Positions 7,726 to 19,091 of a stretch of DNA of 56,598 bases are shown here, one piece after another. Both the position numbers and the translations under genes were made by a program. The stretch comes from Dyella subtropica (GTDB lineage Bacteria > Pseudomonadota > Gammaproteobacteria > Xanthomonadales > Rhodanobacteraceae), in the NCBI RefSeq assembly GCF_026283965.1, contig NZ_JAPDPD010000028.1, positions 1-56,598 of the forward strand, written 5' to 3'. The notes beneath the pieces are model-generated. The model saw only the letters and a program-made list of their open reading frames with translations. It made no database searches and was not told the origin of the DNA. The stretch's first letter is position 1; each line of letters opens with the position of its first letter.

Positions 7726-9330
7726 TCAACGATTGCCGCTGCCGCCGCGATTGCCGCCACGTCCACCACCGCCACCGCCGTGCGGGCGACCACCGCCACT
7801 ACCGCCACCACCATGCGGACGGCCACCGCCGCCGCCATGGCCTTGCGGGCGATTACCACCACGTGACTGAGGACGGCCACCCTGGCCTTGGCCTGGACGA
7901 CCGGCGCCAGCAGCGCCTGCCTGGCCACGGCTACCGCCGCCAGCAGCGCCTGCCGGACCGCGGTTACCGCCGCCAGCCGCACCTGCCGGACCACGGTTGC
8001 CGCCACCGGGGCCGCGATTGCCACCGCCAAAACCAGTGTAGGGGCTGCCGCTGCGACCTTCGCCGGTACGCGCACCGGCCGGCTTGCCGGCGCCACCGGT
8101 ACGACGATTGTTGCCGCCACCGGCGTAACCACCGCCGCCTGCCTGGCCACCACCGTAGCCGCCGCGGCCACCTTCGCGACCGCCTTCACGGCTTTCACCG
8201 GCAAACCAGGTGCGAACCGACGGCAGCTCCTGACCAGGGGCCACGCCGCGCTTGCCGCCCGTTTTGCGGCGACCGGCGCCAGCTTGGGGGCCGCGCTCGG
8301 GGCGAGCCACGTTGCCGTTCACTTCCTTGCCCGGATGGCGGCGCTGCTGCTTGCCGCGTACGGGTTCTTCGCGGATGCGGTCGAAGGCGCGCAGTTCGCG
8401 GGCCTCGTCGTGATGGGCGCTGCTCCATGCGGTGCCGGTGCCGCGCTCCGGACGGTATTCGGTGACATTGCGGGTGGCGCGGCGCTGGTGCAGCACGGGA
8501 CTCAAGGTGAGCACCGGCTGCGGTGCGCCCAGACCGCTGACCTGGCGCAGCTGCTTGACGGCTTCCTCGCCCAAGGCTTCGCAGTCGCCGCGGCGCAGTG
8601 CGCGCGGCAGTTCCACGCTGCCGTAGCGGATGCGCTTGAGGCGGCTGACCAGGAAGCCCTGCGAATCCCACAAGCGGCGCACTTCGCGGTTGCGGCCTTC
8701 ACGGATCACCACACGGAACCAGCTGTGGCTGCCGCCGCGGCTGATCACGGCGATTTCGTCGAAGCGGGCAGGGCCATCTTCCAGCTCCACCCCGGCTTTC
8801 AGCTTCTCGATGATTTCGTCCGGCACTTCGCCGTGCACGCGGCAGAGGTACTCGCGCTCAAGGCCGCTGCGCGGATGCATCAGTGCGTTGGCCAGCTCGC
8901 CATCGGTGGTGAGTAGCAGCAGGCCGGTGGTGTTGATGTCGAGGCGGCCCACGGCGACCCAGCGCGCGCCCTTCAGTCGCGGTAGCTGTTCGAACACGGT
9001 GGGACGGCCTTCGGGATCGTCGCGAGTGGTCATCACGCCTTCGGGCTTGTGATAGACCAGCACTTCGGTTTCGTCGCGGTTGTCGGTGGCGACGACGAAC
9101 TGCTTGCCGTCCAGCACCACGCGGTCACCTGCGTGCACGCTCGCGCCAATGCCGGCGGCGGCACCATTCACTTCGACATCGCCGGCCTGGATGCGCTGTT
9201 CGAGCATGCGGCGCGAGCCGAGTCCGGCATTGGCCAGTACTTTATGCAGGCGCTCTTCCAGGGCGGGCGTGGTGGCGTCGGTGCGCGATTCGCGCTTAAG
9301 GGTCAAAACGGATTTTTGCGGCGCATTCAT
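7726..9330 (-). CDS. rluB: 23S rRNA pseudouridine(2605) synthase RluB with a long Gly/Arg-rich tail
   Basis: Converts uridine 2605 of 23S rRNA to pseudouridine. Order of parts: S4 RNA-binding domain at about residues 24-85 (LHKVLANAGLGSRR), then the RsuA/RluB/E/F catalytic domain with the nucleophile D131 in GRLDINTTGLLLL, and the closing GRNREVRRLWDSQGFLVSRLKR (about 212-233). From about residue 380 to 534 the protein is almost only Gly, Arg, Asn, Pro, Ala and His, including an 11-residue repeat (GNRGPAGAAGG). Such a tail is far longer than in E. coli RluB (291 residues). The gene overlaps scpB by 4 bases (ATGA), as in other scpA-scpB-rluB operons. Confidence 0.93.
   Translation of the reverse strand: MNAPQKSVLTLKRESRTDATTPALEERLHKVLANAGLGSRRMLEQRIQAGDVEVNGAAAGIGASVHAGDRVVLDGKQFVVATDNRDETEVLVYHKPEGVMTTRDDPEGRPTVFEQLPRLKGARWVAVGRLDINTTGLLLLTTDGELANALMHPRSGLEREYLCRVHGEVPDEIIEKLKAGVELEDGPARFDEIAVISRGGSHSWFRVVIREGRNREVRRLWDSQGFLVSRLKRIRYGSVELPRALRRGDCEALGEEAVKQLRQVSGLGAPQPVLTLSPVLHQRRATRNVTEYRPERGTGTAWSSAHHDEARELRAFDRIREEPVRGKQQRRHPGKEVNGNVARPERGPQAGAGRRKTGGKRGVAPGQELPSVRTWFAGESREGGREGGRGGYGGGQAGGGGYAGGGNNRRTGGAGKPAGARTGEGRSGSPYTGFGGGNRGPGGGNRGPAGAAGGGNRGPAGAAGGGSRGQAGAAGAGRPGQGQGGRPQSRGGNRPQGHGGGGGRPHGGGGSGGGRPHGGGGGGRGGNRGGSGNR
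7900..8028 (-). repeat. 33-bp in-frame tandem repeats in the rluB tail
   Basis: Encodes residues 435-477 of RluB: about three copies of the 11-residue unit GNRGPAGAAGG (last copy GSRGQAGAAGA), preceded by a shortened unit GNRGPGG. The repeats keep frame, so they can expand or shrink without breaking the gene. Confidence 0.75.
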
Positions 9331-10253
9331 GCGCGGTACTCCTCGGTATCTTTCGTGGCGTCGCCGTGGTCGGCGTCCGCGGGGTTCCCTGCCTCGGCGG
9401 CAGTGACGGTATGGGTCTCGGCAGGCGTGGCCTCGCCGGGTTCGGAAGGCGCAGTGTCGGTCGCGGCCGTCTGCGTGTACTCGGTGACCGGTTCGAGCGG
9501 GGCGTGAGCCTCGTCTTCGATGGCGGTTTCAGTGTGATGTTCCTGGCCGGCGACGTTGAATTCGATGTCGTCGGTGTCTTCGTTCGGGGTTTCGTGCGGG
9601 GCTTCTTTTGGTGTGGCTTCCGCGCCACTGTCTTCAGTGCTTTCGAGTTCCTCGTCGGGATCGATCGGCAGGTCGCGGACGACGCGTACCGGCATCGGTT
9701 CCTCGACGAAACGCAGTTGCGGATCTTCCATGTCGCGGATTTCGGAAAGCGGTGGCAATTCGTCCAGCGACTTCAGGTTGAAGTAGTCAAGGAAGGCGCG
9801 GGTGGTGCCGAACAGCGCCGGTTTGCCGGGCACGTCGCGGTGGCCCACCACGCGGATCCATTCGCGCTCTTCCAGCGTCTTGACGATGTTGGAGGACACT
9901 ACCACGCCGCGGATCTGTTCGATTTCCGGCCGGGTGATCGGCTGGCGGTAGGCGATCAGCGAGAGCGTTTCCAGCAAGGCGCGGGAGTAGCGGCTGGGCT
10001 TTTCGGTCCACATCCGCGAGATCCACGGGTGCACGTCCTGGCGCACCTGGTAGCGGAAGCCGGAGGCCACTTCGCGCAGCTCCACGCCGCGACCGGTGCA
10101 ATCCTCGGCCAGCGCTTCCAGCGCTTTGGCGATCTGCTCGCGGTCGACTTCGTCTTCCTCGCTGAACAGGTCGCCCAGCTGCTGCACGTTCATCGGCTGG
10201 CTGGCGGCGAGCAATGCCGCTTCGATAATGTTTTTGAGTTGCTCGATCTGCAT
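9327..10253 (-). CDS. scpB: Segregation and condensation protein ScpB
   Basis: Kleisin-interacting subunit of the SMC-ScpA-ScpB condensin complex, which organises the chromosome. The 308-residue protein has the double winged-helix core at about residues 1-185 (IIEAALLAASQPMNVQQL at the start, YRQPITRPEIEQIRGV and VVGHRDVPGKPALFGTTR later). An acidic low-complexity C-terminal extension (about 200-308, rich in Glu, Thr, Ala) is absent from the Bacillus protein. It overlaps rluB by 4 bases and follows scpA by 36 bases, indicating one transcript. Confidence 0.93.
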   Translation of the reverse strand: MQIEQLKNIIEAALLAASQPMNVQQLGDLFSEEDEVDREQIAKALEALAEDCTGRGVELREVASGFRYQVRQDVHPWISRMWTEKPSRYSRALLETLSLIAYRQPITRPEIEQIRGVVVSSNIVKTLEEREWIRVVGHRDVPGKPALFGTTRAFLDYFNLKSLDELPPLSEIRDMEDPQLRFVEEPMPVRVVRDLPIDPDEELESTEDSGAEATPKEAPHETPNEDTDDIEFNVAGQEHHTETAIEDEAHAPLEPVTEYTQTAATDTAPSEPGEATPAETHTVTAAEAGNPADADHGDATKDTEEYRA

Positions 10254-10289
10254 GGCCTTGATCGGATGCGGATGCTTTCAGGTACCGAC

Positions 10290-11195
10290 TCAGTCGGCGG
10301 CGGAGGCCCGTTCGGGGGCGGCCTCTTCGAGAATTTCTTCGGCGTGCGAGATTTTTGCCTTCACGTAGATCGGAGCCAGCGGCTCCTCCTGCACGATTTC
10401 CACAAGCATTTCCTTGGCCAACTCCAGCATGGCCAGAAAGGTCACCACCACGCCGAGCCGGCCTTCCGTGACGTCGAACAGCGTCTCGAAGCGGTGGAAG
10501 GTGCTGTCGTCGAGCTTGCTCAGCAGTTCGCCCATGCGCTGGCGCACACTGAGCGCCTCGCGCTTGATGGCGTGATGTCCGAACAGTTCGGCGCGGTGCA
10601 TCACATCCTTGAGCGCCAGCAACAGCTCCTTCAGATCCAGCGGCGGCGGCAGCTTGATGACCGTGCGCTCGCCGGTATCGGCGTGTACGGCCACCGTGTC
10701 GCGTTCCATGCGGGGCAGGGCTTCGATGTCTTCCGCCGCCTTCTTGAAGCGTTCGTACTCCTGCAATCTGCGTACCAGTTCGGCGCGGGGGTCTTCCTCG
10801 ATGCCTTCTTCCGCAGGCGGGCGAGGCAGCAGCAGGCGCGATTTGATCTCCGCCAGGATGGCCGCCATCAGCAGGTATTCGGCGGCCAGCTCCAAGCGCA
10901 TCACGTCGCGCATCATGTCGATATAGGTCATGTATTGCCGGGTGATCTCGGCAATCGGAATATCGAGAATGTCCAGGTTCTGCCGGCGGATCAGGTAGAG
11001 CAGAAGATCTAACGGCCCTTCGAACGCCTCCAGGATGACTTCCAGCGCATCCGGGGGGATATACAGGTCTTGCGGCATCTGCAACATCGGTTCGCCGCGC
11101 ACGATGGCCAGCGGCATTTCCTGCTGTTGCGGTACCGACGCAAATGCGTCCTGCGGTGCTGTGACCGGCTGAGGCTCGACTGGCTCAGTGCTCAT
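10290..11195 (-). CDS. scpA: Segregation and condensation protein ScpA
   Basis: Kleisin subunit of the SMC-ScpAB complex, 301 residues. The conserved start of the fold is FEGPLDLLLYLIRRQNLDIL at about residues 59-78, followed by PIAEITRQYMTYI and the helix LELAAEYLLMAAILAEIKSR. The C-terminal winged helix (FLAMLELAKEMLVEIVQEE) binds the SMC head. The start is ATG 11195; an in-frame TTG one codon upstream is less likely. First gene of scpA-scpB-rluB. The first ~35 residues (Pro/Gln-rich) are lineage-specific. Confidence 0.93.
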   Translation of the reverse strand: MSTEPVEPQPVTAPQDAFASVPQQQEMPLAIVRGEPMLQMPQDLYIPPDALEVILEAFEGPLDLLLYLIRRQNLDILDIPIAEITRQYMTYIDMMRDVMRLELAAEYLLMAAILAEIKSRLLLPRPPAEEGIEEDPRAELVRRLQEYERFKKAAEDIEALPRMERDTVAVHADTGERTVIKLPPPLDLKELLLALKDVMHRAELFGHHAIKREALSVRQRMGELLSKLDDSTFHRFETLFDVTEGRLGVVVTFLAMLELAKEMLVEIVQEEPLAPIYVKAKISHAEEILEEAAPERASAAD

Positions 11196-11737
11196 CAATA
11201 CATGTCGTTGGGCCGTCCATGACGGCTTGCAGTGCGTTCAACACGTTCGGAACCGTTAGGTTCCACCGGCATTCGCTCAGGAATGTCCCCACTCGGGTGG
11301 TGGCCATCTGGCGAACACCCGTGAAACTCATCGCACGATGCCTAGCCGAGGCGCAGTAGGCGCCACCGTCGCGGTACCCCTTGATAAAACCGTGCCAGGG
11401 CGGTTTCGATCAGGTTGGCCGTGAGTGACCCTTGTGCGCCTCGATCCGGCCGCCTCAATCCGAACCAGGGTCGCGATAAAGGCACAACCCGAAACACGTG
11501 ATAGCTGCGTCACGAGCTGTTCAAGAGGTCTGCTGAGTGCATCGGGCGGGTGCTTTGGCTGTCGGGACTAGACCGGCAGGCGTGCACCCTCTGACCCACG
11601 CGTTGCCAAGATTAGCGGCTGGGCAGCGTCAAGTCTAGGGATGCTCTGACCCATTCTGCGTCTATGCCGCTTGCGCAGAATGGATCAGAGCATCCCTGGT
11701 ACACAGCTATGGGGTCTCACAGGCAAAATAGCGGGGC
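11196..11737. other. Divergent intergenic region between scpA and dinB
   Basis: No gene recognised in 540 bases. It holds the upstream regions of scpA (leftward) and dinB (rightward) and the long palindrome at 11637-11697. Short frames here have no family resemblance. No LexA-type operator was recognised before dinB. Confidence 0.55.
11637..11697. repeat. Long palindromic repeat, family 3 (agggatgctctgac)
   Basis: Two 24-base arms (11637-11660 and 11674-11697) are reverse complements with one mismatch, around a 13-nt loop. There is no T-run, so it is not a terminator. The outer 16 bases, ctagggatgctctgac, recur in inverted orientation at 41727-41742 across the Rieske oxygenase stop codon. 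Confidence 0.85.
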
Positions 11738-12913
11738 ATGCCCGCCGCTGAACGCTCGATCATCCACGTCGATATGGACGCCTTCTACGCGGCGGTGGAG
11801 CAGCTCGACCGGCCCGAACTGCGTGGCAAAGCGGTGATCGTGGGTGGCCTGGGTCCACGAGGCGTGGTCTCCACCTGCAGCTATGAGGCGCGCCGTTATG
11901 GCGTGCGCTCGGCGATGCCGACGGTTCAGGCCCGGCGGCTTTGCCCGGAAGGGATCTACCTGGTGCCGCGCCCGGCCCGCTACGAGGCGCTGTCGGAGCA
12001 GGTGTTCGAAGTGTTTCACCAGGTGACGCCCCAGGTCGAAGGCTTATCGCTGGACGAGGCTTTTCTCGATGTCAGCGCCAGTTTGCGGCTGTTGGGGACG
12101 GTCGAGGAGATCGGCCGCTGGATCAAGCAGGCCATTCACGAACGCACGGGCCTGATCGCCTCGGTCGGCATGGGGCCCAACAAGCTATTGGCAAAGCTGG
12201 CCAGCGAGATCTCCAAGCCGGATGGTTTTTTGCGCCTACGGGCTGGCGAAGCGGCCACCCGGCTGGCCCCGTTGCCGGTGGGGCGCCTGTGGACCGTAGG
12301 CAAGGTGACCGAGCAGGCGCTGCATCGTCATGGCATACGCACTATCGGTGAATTGGCAGCATGTGACCCGGCGCGTCTGACCCGTGCGCTCGGACGTCAG
12401 GCGGCCATGTTGCAGGCGCTTGCGCGTGGGGAAGACGAGCGCGCGGTAGAGCCCGTGCGGGCCGAACAGTCCATCGGGGCTGAACATACCTTCGATACCG
12501 ACCTGGAGCAGCGGGTACTGGCCGAATCCTGGCTGTTGCGCCAATGCGAGCGCGTCGCGGCACGCGCCCGGGCAAGGGATTTACGCGGCATCACCGTGAC
12601 GGTGAAGCTGCGCGAGCCACCGTTTGTCACGTACACGCGCCAAGCCCAATTGGGGGCTCCCAGCGCATCGGTTACCGAGATTTACGAGGTGGCACGCCGC
12701 TTGCTTAGCCTCTGGTGGCAGACGCAGTCGAGACCGCGCCTGCGCCTGCTCGGTGTGAGCCTGTCGGGTTTCGGCACGCGGCCACAAGAGGATATGTTCG
12801 CTGTCGATTCGAAAGGTGTCGCGACGGATCAGGTGCAGGACCGGATCAATCTGCGCTTTGGTACGGGTAGCCTGGTGCGCGCGGGGATTTTGCGTACGCG
12901 TAAGCAGGATTGA
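11738..12913 (+). CDS. dinB: DNA polymerase IV (Y family)
   Basis: Error-prone translesion polymerase, 391 residues. Palm motifs: HVDMDAFYAAVE with D12 and D14, the STCSYEARRYGVRSAM finger segment (about 45-60), and SLDEAFLDVS with D106 and E107. The thumb helix-hairpin-helix follows (LAKLASEISKPDG onward) and the little-finger domain includes the IGAEHTFDTDL region. The C-terminus ends QDRINLRFG plus a short basic tail; an obvious extra clamp-binding peptide is not seen. The gene is monocistronic or leads into the PilZ gene 81 bases downstream. Confidence 0.94.
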   Translation: MPAAERSIIHVDMDAFYAAVEQLDRPELRGKAVIVGGLGPRGVVSTCSYEARRYGVRSAMPTVQARRLCPEGIYLVPRPARYEALSEQVFEVFHQVTPQVEGLSLDEAFLDVSASLRLLGTVEEIGRWIKQAIHERTGLIASVGMGPNKLLAKLASEISKPDGFLRLRAGEAATRLAPLPVGRLWTVGKVTEQALHRHGIRTIGELAACDPARLTRALGRQAAMLQALARGEDERAVEPVRAEQSIGAEHTFDTDLEQRVLAESWLLRQCERVAARARARDLRGITVTVKLREPPFVTYTRQAQLGAPSASVTEIYEVARRLLSLWWQTQSRPRLRLLGVSLSGFGTRPQEDMFAVDSKGVATDQVQDRINLRFGTGSLVRAGILRTRKQD

Positions 12914-12994
12914 AGCCTTGGGGGTGGCCGTAATGCAGGCTACGGGGCAAGGTGGGCGGGCACTGGCGGATCGCAGTGCAACGGGAGGAGTGGC

Positions 12995-13366
12995 ATGACG
13001 AAAGCCGACGGCAAAAACAAGGGCAGTTCGGATCCCGAACAACTGCGCCCGGCGCGTATGCGGATCGAGACCACCGTGCTCATGAGCCGCGGTAGCCAGT
13101 CGCAGCCCACGGAGTTGGTGGACATCTCCGCTACCGGCGCTTTGTTGCGGCGTCCGCTGGGCTGGCAGGGCGAAGTGGGCCAGAGCTGGATGCTGGACAT
13201 GATCTTCGGTCATGACCTGCATATTCACCTTGAGGCTCAGGTGGCGCGGGTATCCGATCGCCACATCGGTTTTGCCTACACACGTATTCCGGAGGACAAG
13301 CAGGTCCCGTTGTGGAATCTGCTTGGCGGCTACGCCGACATCCTGGAGATGTGGCACGACGAGTGA
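12995..13366 (+). CDS. PilZ-domain protein
   Basis: A 123-residue single-domain PilZ protein. The c-di-GMP-binding signature is present: an Arg-rich RPARMRIE segment at about residues 18-25 corresponding to RxxxR, and DISATGALLR at about 43-52 corresponding to D/NxSxxG. It begins at ATG 12995 after a strong GGGAGGAG ribosome site. No partner gene for cellulose or pili is adjacent, so the output is unknown. A role as a c-di-GMP adaptor is inferred from the motifs. Confidence 0.82.
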   Translation: MTKADGKNKGSSDPEQLRPARMRIETTVLMSRGSQSQPTELVDISATGALLRRPLGWQGEVGQSWMLDMIFGHDLHIHLEAQVARVSDRHIGFAYTRIPEDKQVPLWNLLGGYADILEMWHDE

Positions 13367-13421
13367 TTCGTCGCGGCGGCCGCGTTGCGCATCCGCGATG
13401 CAGCGTTGCGCATGGAGTACC

Positions 13422-13468
13422 GAGCCTGTTCACTGTCCCGGAGCGGGCTGGCTTATGTGAACAGGCTC
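13422..13468. repeat. Palindromic repeat, family 2 (gagcctgttcac), copy 1
   Basis: Perfect 12-base arms gagcctgttcac (13422-13433) and gtgaacaggctc (13457-13468). Related arms occur at 25132-25176, 54098-54112 and 56377. It lies between the convergent PilZ and fadD genes. Confidence 0.85.
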
Positions 13469-13502
13469 TTGGGAACAGGCCTGTGGGATCAGGCTCGTAG
13501 GA

Positions 13503-15194
13503 TCAGGCTGAGGTCGCCGCAGATTTCTTCTCGTCGCGCAATTCGCGGCGAAGGATCTTGCCCACGTTGCTCTTGGGTAGCGCGTCGCGGAACTCGATGA
13601 TCTTGGGACGTTTGTAGCCGGTGAGATTTTCGCGGCAGAACTCCTTGAGCGCTTCGACGGTGAGGTTCGGGTCCTTGCGCACCACGAACAGTTTCACCAC
13701 TTCGCCCGAATGCTCGTCCGGCACGCCGACCGCAGCCACTTCGGCCACGCCAGGGTGCGTCATCACAATGTCCTCGACTTCGTTCGGATACACGTTGAAG
13801 CCGGACACCAGGATCATGTCCTTCTTGCGGTCGACGATGTAGAAATAGCCGTTCTCATCCATCCTGGCGATGTCGCCGGTGTGCAGCCAGCCATCCGCGC
13901 CGAGCACCTTGGTGGTTTCGTCCGGGCGCTGCCAGTAACCCTTCATCACCTGCGGGCCGCGGACCATCAACTCACCCGCTTCGCCCATCGGCAGCGGCTG
14001 GCCGTCTTCGGACCAGATCGCCACGTCGGTGGAAGGTACGGGCAGGCCGATCGAGCTGTTGTAGTCCTTCAGATCCAATGGATTGATGCATACCGCGGGC
14101 GATGTCTCGGTAAGGCCGTACGCTTCGGCTAGCGCGATACCGGTGACCTTCTTCCAGCGCTCCGCCACCGCACGTTGCACGGCCATGCCGCCACCGAGGG
14201 TGAGATGCAGGCGCGAGAAATCCACCTCCGCAAAACCTGGCGTATTGAGCAGGCCGTTGAACAGCGTGTTGACGCCGGTGAGTGCGGTGAACTTCGATTT
14301 CTTCAGCTCTTTCACGAAACCGGGCATGTCGCGCGGGTTGGTGATCATCCAGTTCAACCCGCCCAGGCGCATGAACACCAGGCCGTTCGCCGTGAGCGAG
14401 AAGATGTGATACAGCGGCAGCGCGGTGATGATCACCTCTTCGCCGGGCTTGACGTTGGTGCCGACCCACGCGCCGGCTTGCAGCATGTTCGCCACCATGT
14501 TGCCGTGCGTGAGCATGGCACCCTTGGCCACGCCGGTCGTGCCGCCGGTGTACTGCAGGAAGGCGACGTCATCGTGCGTCAGCGTCACCTTCGGCAACGG
14601 ATGCGGGGCACCTTGCGCCAGTGCGTCGCGGAAGCTCACTGCATGCGGCAGGTTGAAGGCCGGCACCATCTTCTTGACGTGCTTGAGCACGAAGTTGATC
14701 AATGCACCCTTGGGGAAGCCCAGCATGTCGCCGATGCCGGTAGTGATGATGTGCTTCACCTCGGTCTCGGCCACGACCTGTTGCAGTGTGGCCGCGAAAT
14801 TGTCCAGCACCACGATGGCTTTGGCGCCGGCATCTTCCAGCTGATGCTTGAGCTCGCGCGCGGTGTACATCGGGTTGGTGTTGACCACCACCAGGCCGGC
14901 GCGCAGCGCGCCGAACAGGGCGATCGGATACTGCAGCACGTTGGGCATCATGATCGCGATGCGATCGCCCTTGGCGAGTTGGAGTACGCCGGTGAGGTAG
15001 CCAGCAAACTGGCGGCTCAGTTCATCGACCTGGCCGTAGCTGAGTTGCTTGCCGAAATTGGCGAAGCCCGGGCGATCACGATAGCGCTCAAAGGATTCTT
15101 CCAGCACCGCGGCAACGGAGGCGTAGGCGTTGATGTCGATCTGCGGGGGTACGCCATCCGGATAGTGGGCCAGCCACGGACGCTCGTTGCTCAT
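13503..15194 (-). CDS. fadD: Long-chain fatty-acid-CoA ligase
   Basis: Activates long-chain fatty acids with ATP and CoA before beta-oxidation; inner-membrane associated. The 563-residue protein begins [16 protein letters not shown]; this ATG is preferred because the 18 residues upstream are not family-like. The AMP-binding P-loop [14 protein letters not shown] lies at about residues 215-228, the adenine-binding AYGLTETSP near 360, and [16 protein letters not shown] and [18 protein letters not shown] in the C-terminal ACS signature (about 435-470). Single gene. Confidence 0.93.
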   Translation of the reverse strand: MSNERPWLAHYPDGVPPQIDINAYASVAAVLEESFERYRDRPGFANFGKQLSYGQVDELSRQFAGYLTGVLQLAKGDRIAIMMPNVLQYPIALFGALRAGLVVVNTNPMYTARELKHQLEDAGAKAIVVLDNFAATLQQVVAETEVKHIITTGIGDMLGFPKGALINFVLKHVKKMVPAFNLPHAVSFRDALAQGAPHPLPKVTLTHDDVAFLQYTGGTTGVAKGAMLTHGNMVANMLQAGAWVGTNVKPGEEVIITALPLYHIFSLTANGLVFMRLGGLNWMITNPRDMPGFVKELKKSKFTALTGVNTLFNGLLNTPGFAEVDFSRLHLTLGGGMAVQRAVAERWKKVTGIALAEAYGLTETSPAVCINPLDLKDYNSSIGLPVPSTDVAIWSEDGQPLPMGEAGELMVRGPQVMKGYWQRPDETTKVLGADGWLHTGDIARMDENGYFYIVDRKKDMILVSGFNVYPNEVEDIVMTHPGVAEVAAVGVPDEHSGEVVKLFVVRKDPNLTVEALKEFCRENLTGYKRPKIIEFRDALPKSNVGKILRRELRDEKKSAATSA

Positions 15195-15323
15195 GTTTGA
15201 TCCTAAGCTCCTGTATCGACAGCCGCGCGTCGCGGCTTGCGTGCGCATGGGGCATCATAATGACGCGGCATTGGAGCATACGCTCGCGTACAGCAGCAAG
15301 CCGCGCTGCAACGAGGTTCTTGT

Positions 15324-15770
15324 ATGCCCCGAATGAAGCAAATCGTTCTTTTTCTGACGCTTGCCGTCGGTGTCGTGCTGGCGTTTTCCGGTTGCCACCG
15401 TGTGCCCGACGAAGTGCGCATCCGGCAGGCGATCGACGCAGCTGCCCAGGCTGCGGGGCAAGCGGATGCGGGGGCACTTACTGATCCGCTGACCGACGAC
15501 TTCGACGGCAACGGCGGCATGATGAGCCGCAAGGACTTCGGCAATCTGCTGCGTTTGGCAAAGCTGCGCGGCGAAACCGTGCATGTGGTGATGGGGCCGG
15601 TAGACGTCGAGCCGCGCGGCGATCGCTACGTGGCGCGCTTCACCGTGACGCTGGGCAGCGGCGGCAAGTTGTTCCCGGCCGAGCTGGGTGTGTTCAAGGT
15701 CGAAACCGGCTGGCGCAGGGAAGGGCGCGACTGGCATTGCTATACGGCAACCTGGACGCAACAGCTGTAA
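15324..15770 (+). CDS. Small NTF2-like lipoprotein
   Basis: A 148-residue protein with a lipoprotein signal: a hydrophobic stretch VLFLTLAVGVVLAF followed by the lipobox FSGC with the lipidated Cys at residue 24. The mature part (RIRQAIDAAAQAAGQADAGA through the DFDGNGGMMSRKDF loop to the final DWHCYTATW strand) has the helix-then-sheet pattern of NTF2/SnoaL-like proteins. Function unknown; likely membrane-anchored, facing the periplasm. It is divergent from fadD. Confidence 0.7.
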   Translation: MPRMKQIVLFLTLAVGVVLAFSGCHRVPDEVRIRQAIDAAAQAAGQADAGALTDPLTDDFDGNGGMMSRKDFGNLLRLAKLRGETVHVVMGPVDVEPRGDRYVARFTVTLGSGGKLFPAELGVFKVETGWRREGRDWHCYTATWTQQL

Positions 15771-15778
15771 GACGCTTG

Positions 15779-15927
15779 CTGGAGCGCACCCAGTGCGCGA
15801 CAAACCGGCAGGACTGCCTGTTTGCACGGCGAAGCCGCCCGAAGGGCGAGGGCCATGGATGGCCGGAGTGAAAAACACCTGATGTCATCGCTTCGTAGGG
15901 TTGACGCGCACAGGGTGCGCTCCTACA
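15779..15927. repeat. REP-like palindrome, family 1, copy B with composite centre
   Basis: Outer arms ctggagcgcacccagtgcgcg and cgcgcacagggtgcgctcc are complementary. The long centre contains aaaccggcaggactgcc and gcgagggccatggatggcc. The same two segments, in inverse order and orientation, occur inside the copy at 53918-54049, so B and E are inverted versions of one composite unit. Confidence 0.75.
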
Positions 15928-15945
15928 AAGAGCATCCCGTGCTGA

Positions 15946-15975
15946 CGAAAACGCCGCCCTGGGGCGGCGTTTTCG
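15946..15975. terminator. Terminator after acnA (bidirectional)
   Basis: A perfect 14-bp stem cgaaaacgccgccc / gggcggcgttttcg with a minimal loop. It lies just past the acnA stop codon, and its A/T edges work in both directions. Confidence 0.88.
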
Positions 15976-15990
15976 TCTTGCCTGTCTCGA

Positions 15991-18741
<2,751 letters not shown>

Positions 18742-19091
18742 GGGACTAACTCCTGTTGCTTTGAGTCTGGCGGACGCACGAGGCGTAGCAGGGGAATCCT
18801 AGAGCAGCGAACGTGAGAAGAATTACAAGGAGGCCCGTCTTCCGTTTGGGGATGCTGTGCAGTTTGGGGCAAACGGCGGAGCGTGCAAGCTACCTGTATG
18901 GCTATTCCGGCCTTCGGTCATTGCAAGATTTCGAACGCAGCCGGAAACATCGTCTTGCGTTGCGGCACTTGCTGTGCGGCTGGCAAAATAAGCGGCTGAA
19001 ATGTCGCCAAAAACGGCATGAGGACAAGGTCTTTGCCCTTGTTCGCACTCAGGCGACCGCCGCCCCTTTCGCCATTCACAGGACGAATCAC
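18742..19091. other. Divergent acnA-acnB regulatory region
   Basis: 350 bases between the two aconitase starts. The acnA start has an AGGAG ribosome site. A small inverted repeat acaagg / ccttgt (19024-19029 and 19037-19042) lies 50 bases before acnB. I did not find a confident sigma-70 promoter or a known operator. The open frame upstream of the acnB ATG has no aconitase-like content and is not counted as coding. Confidence 0.5.

Noticed and set aside
7900-8028. Regular repeats that could suggest a CRISPR-like array
   Set aside because: The units are contiguous 33-bp coding repeats in frame within rluB, without spacers and without cas genes.
9366-11012. A 548-codon frame opposite scpB and scpA
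   Set aside because: Shadow of two well-supported genes; low-complexity Val/Gly/Phe/Arg content and no recognisable motif.
11328-11513. A 61-codon frame upstream of dinB
   Set aside because: Short, no ribosome site, no resemblance to a family; more likely chance in a GC-rich intergenic region.
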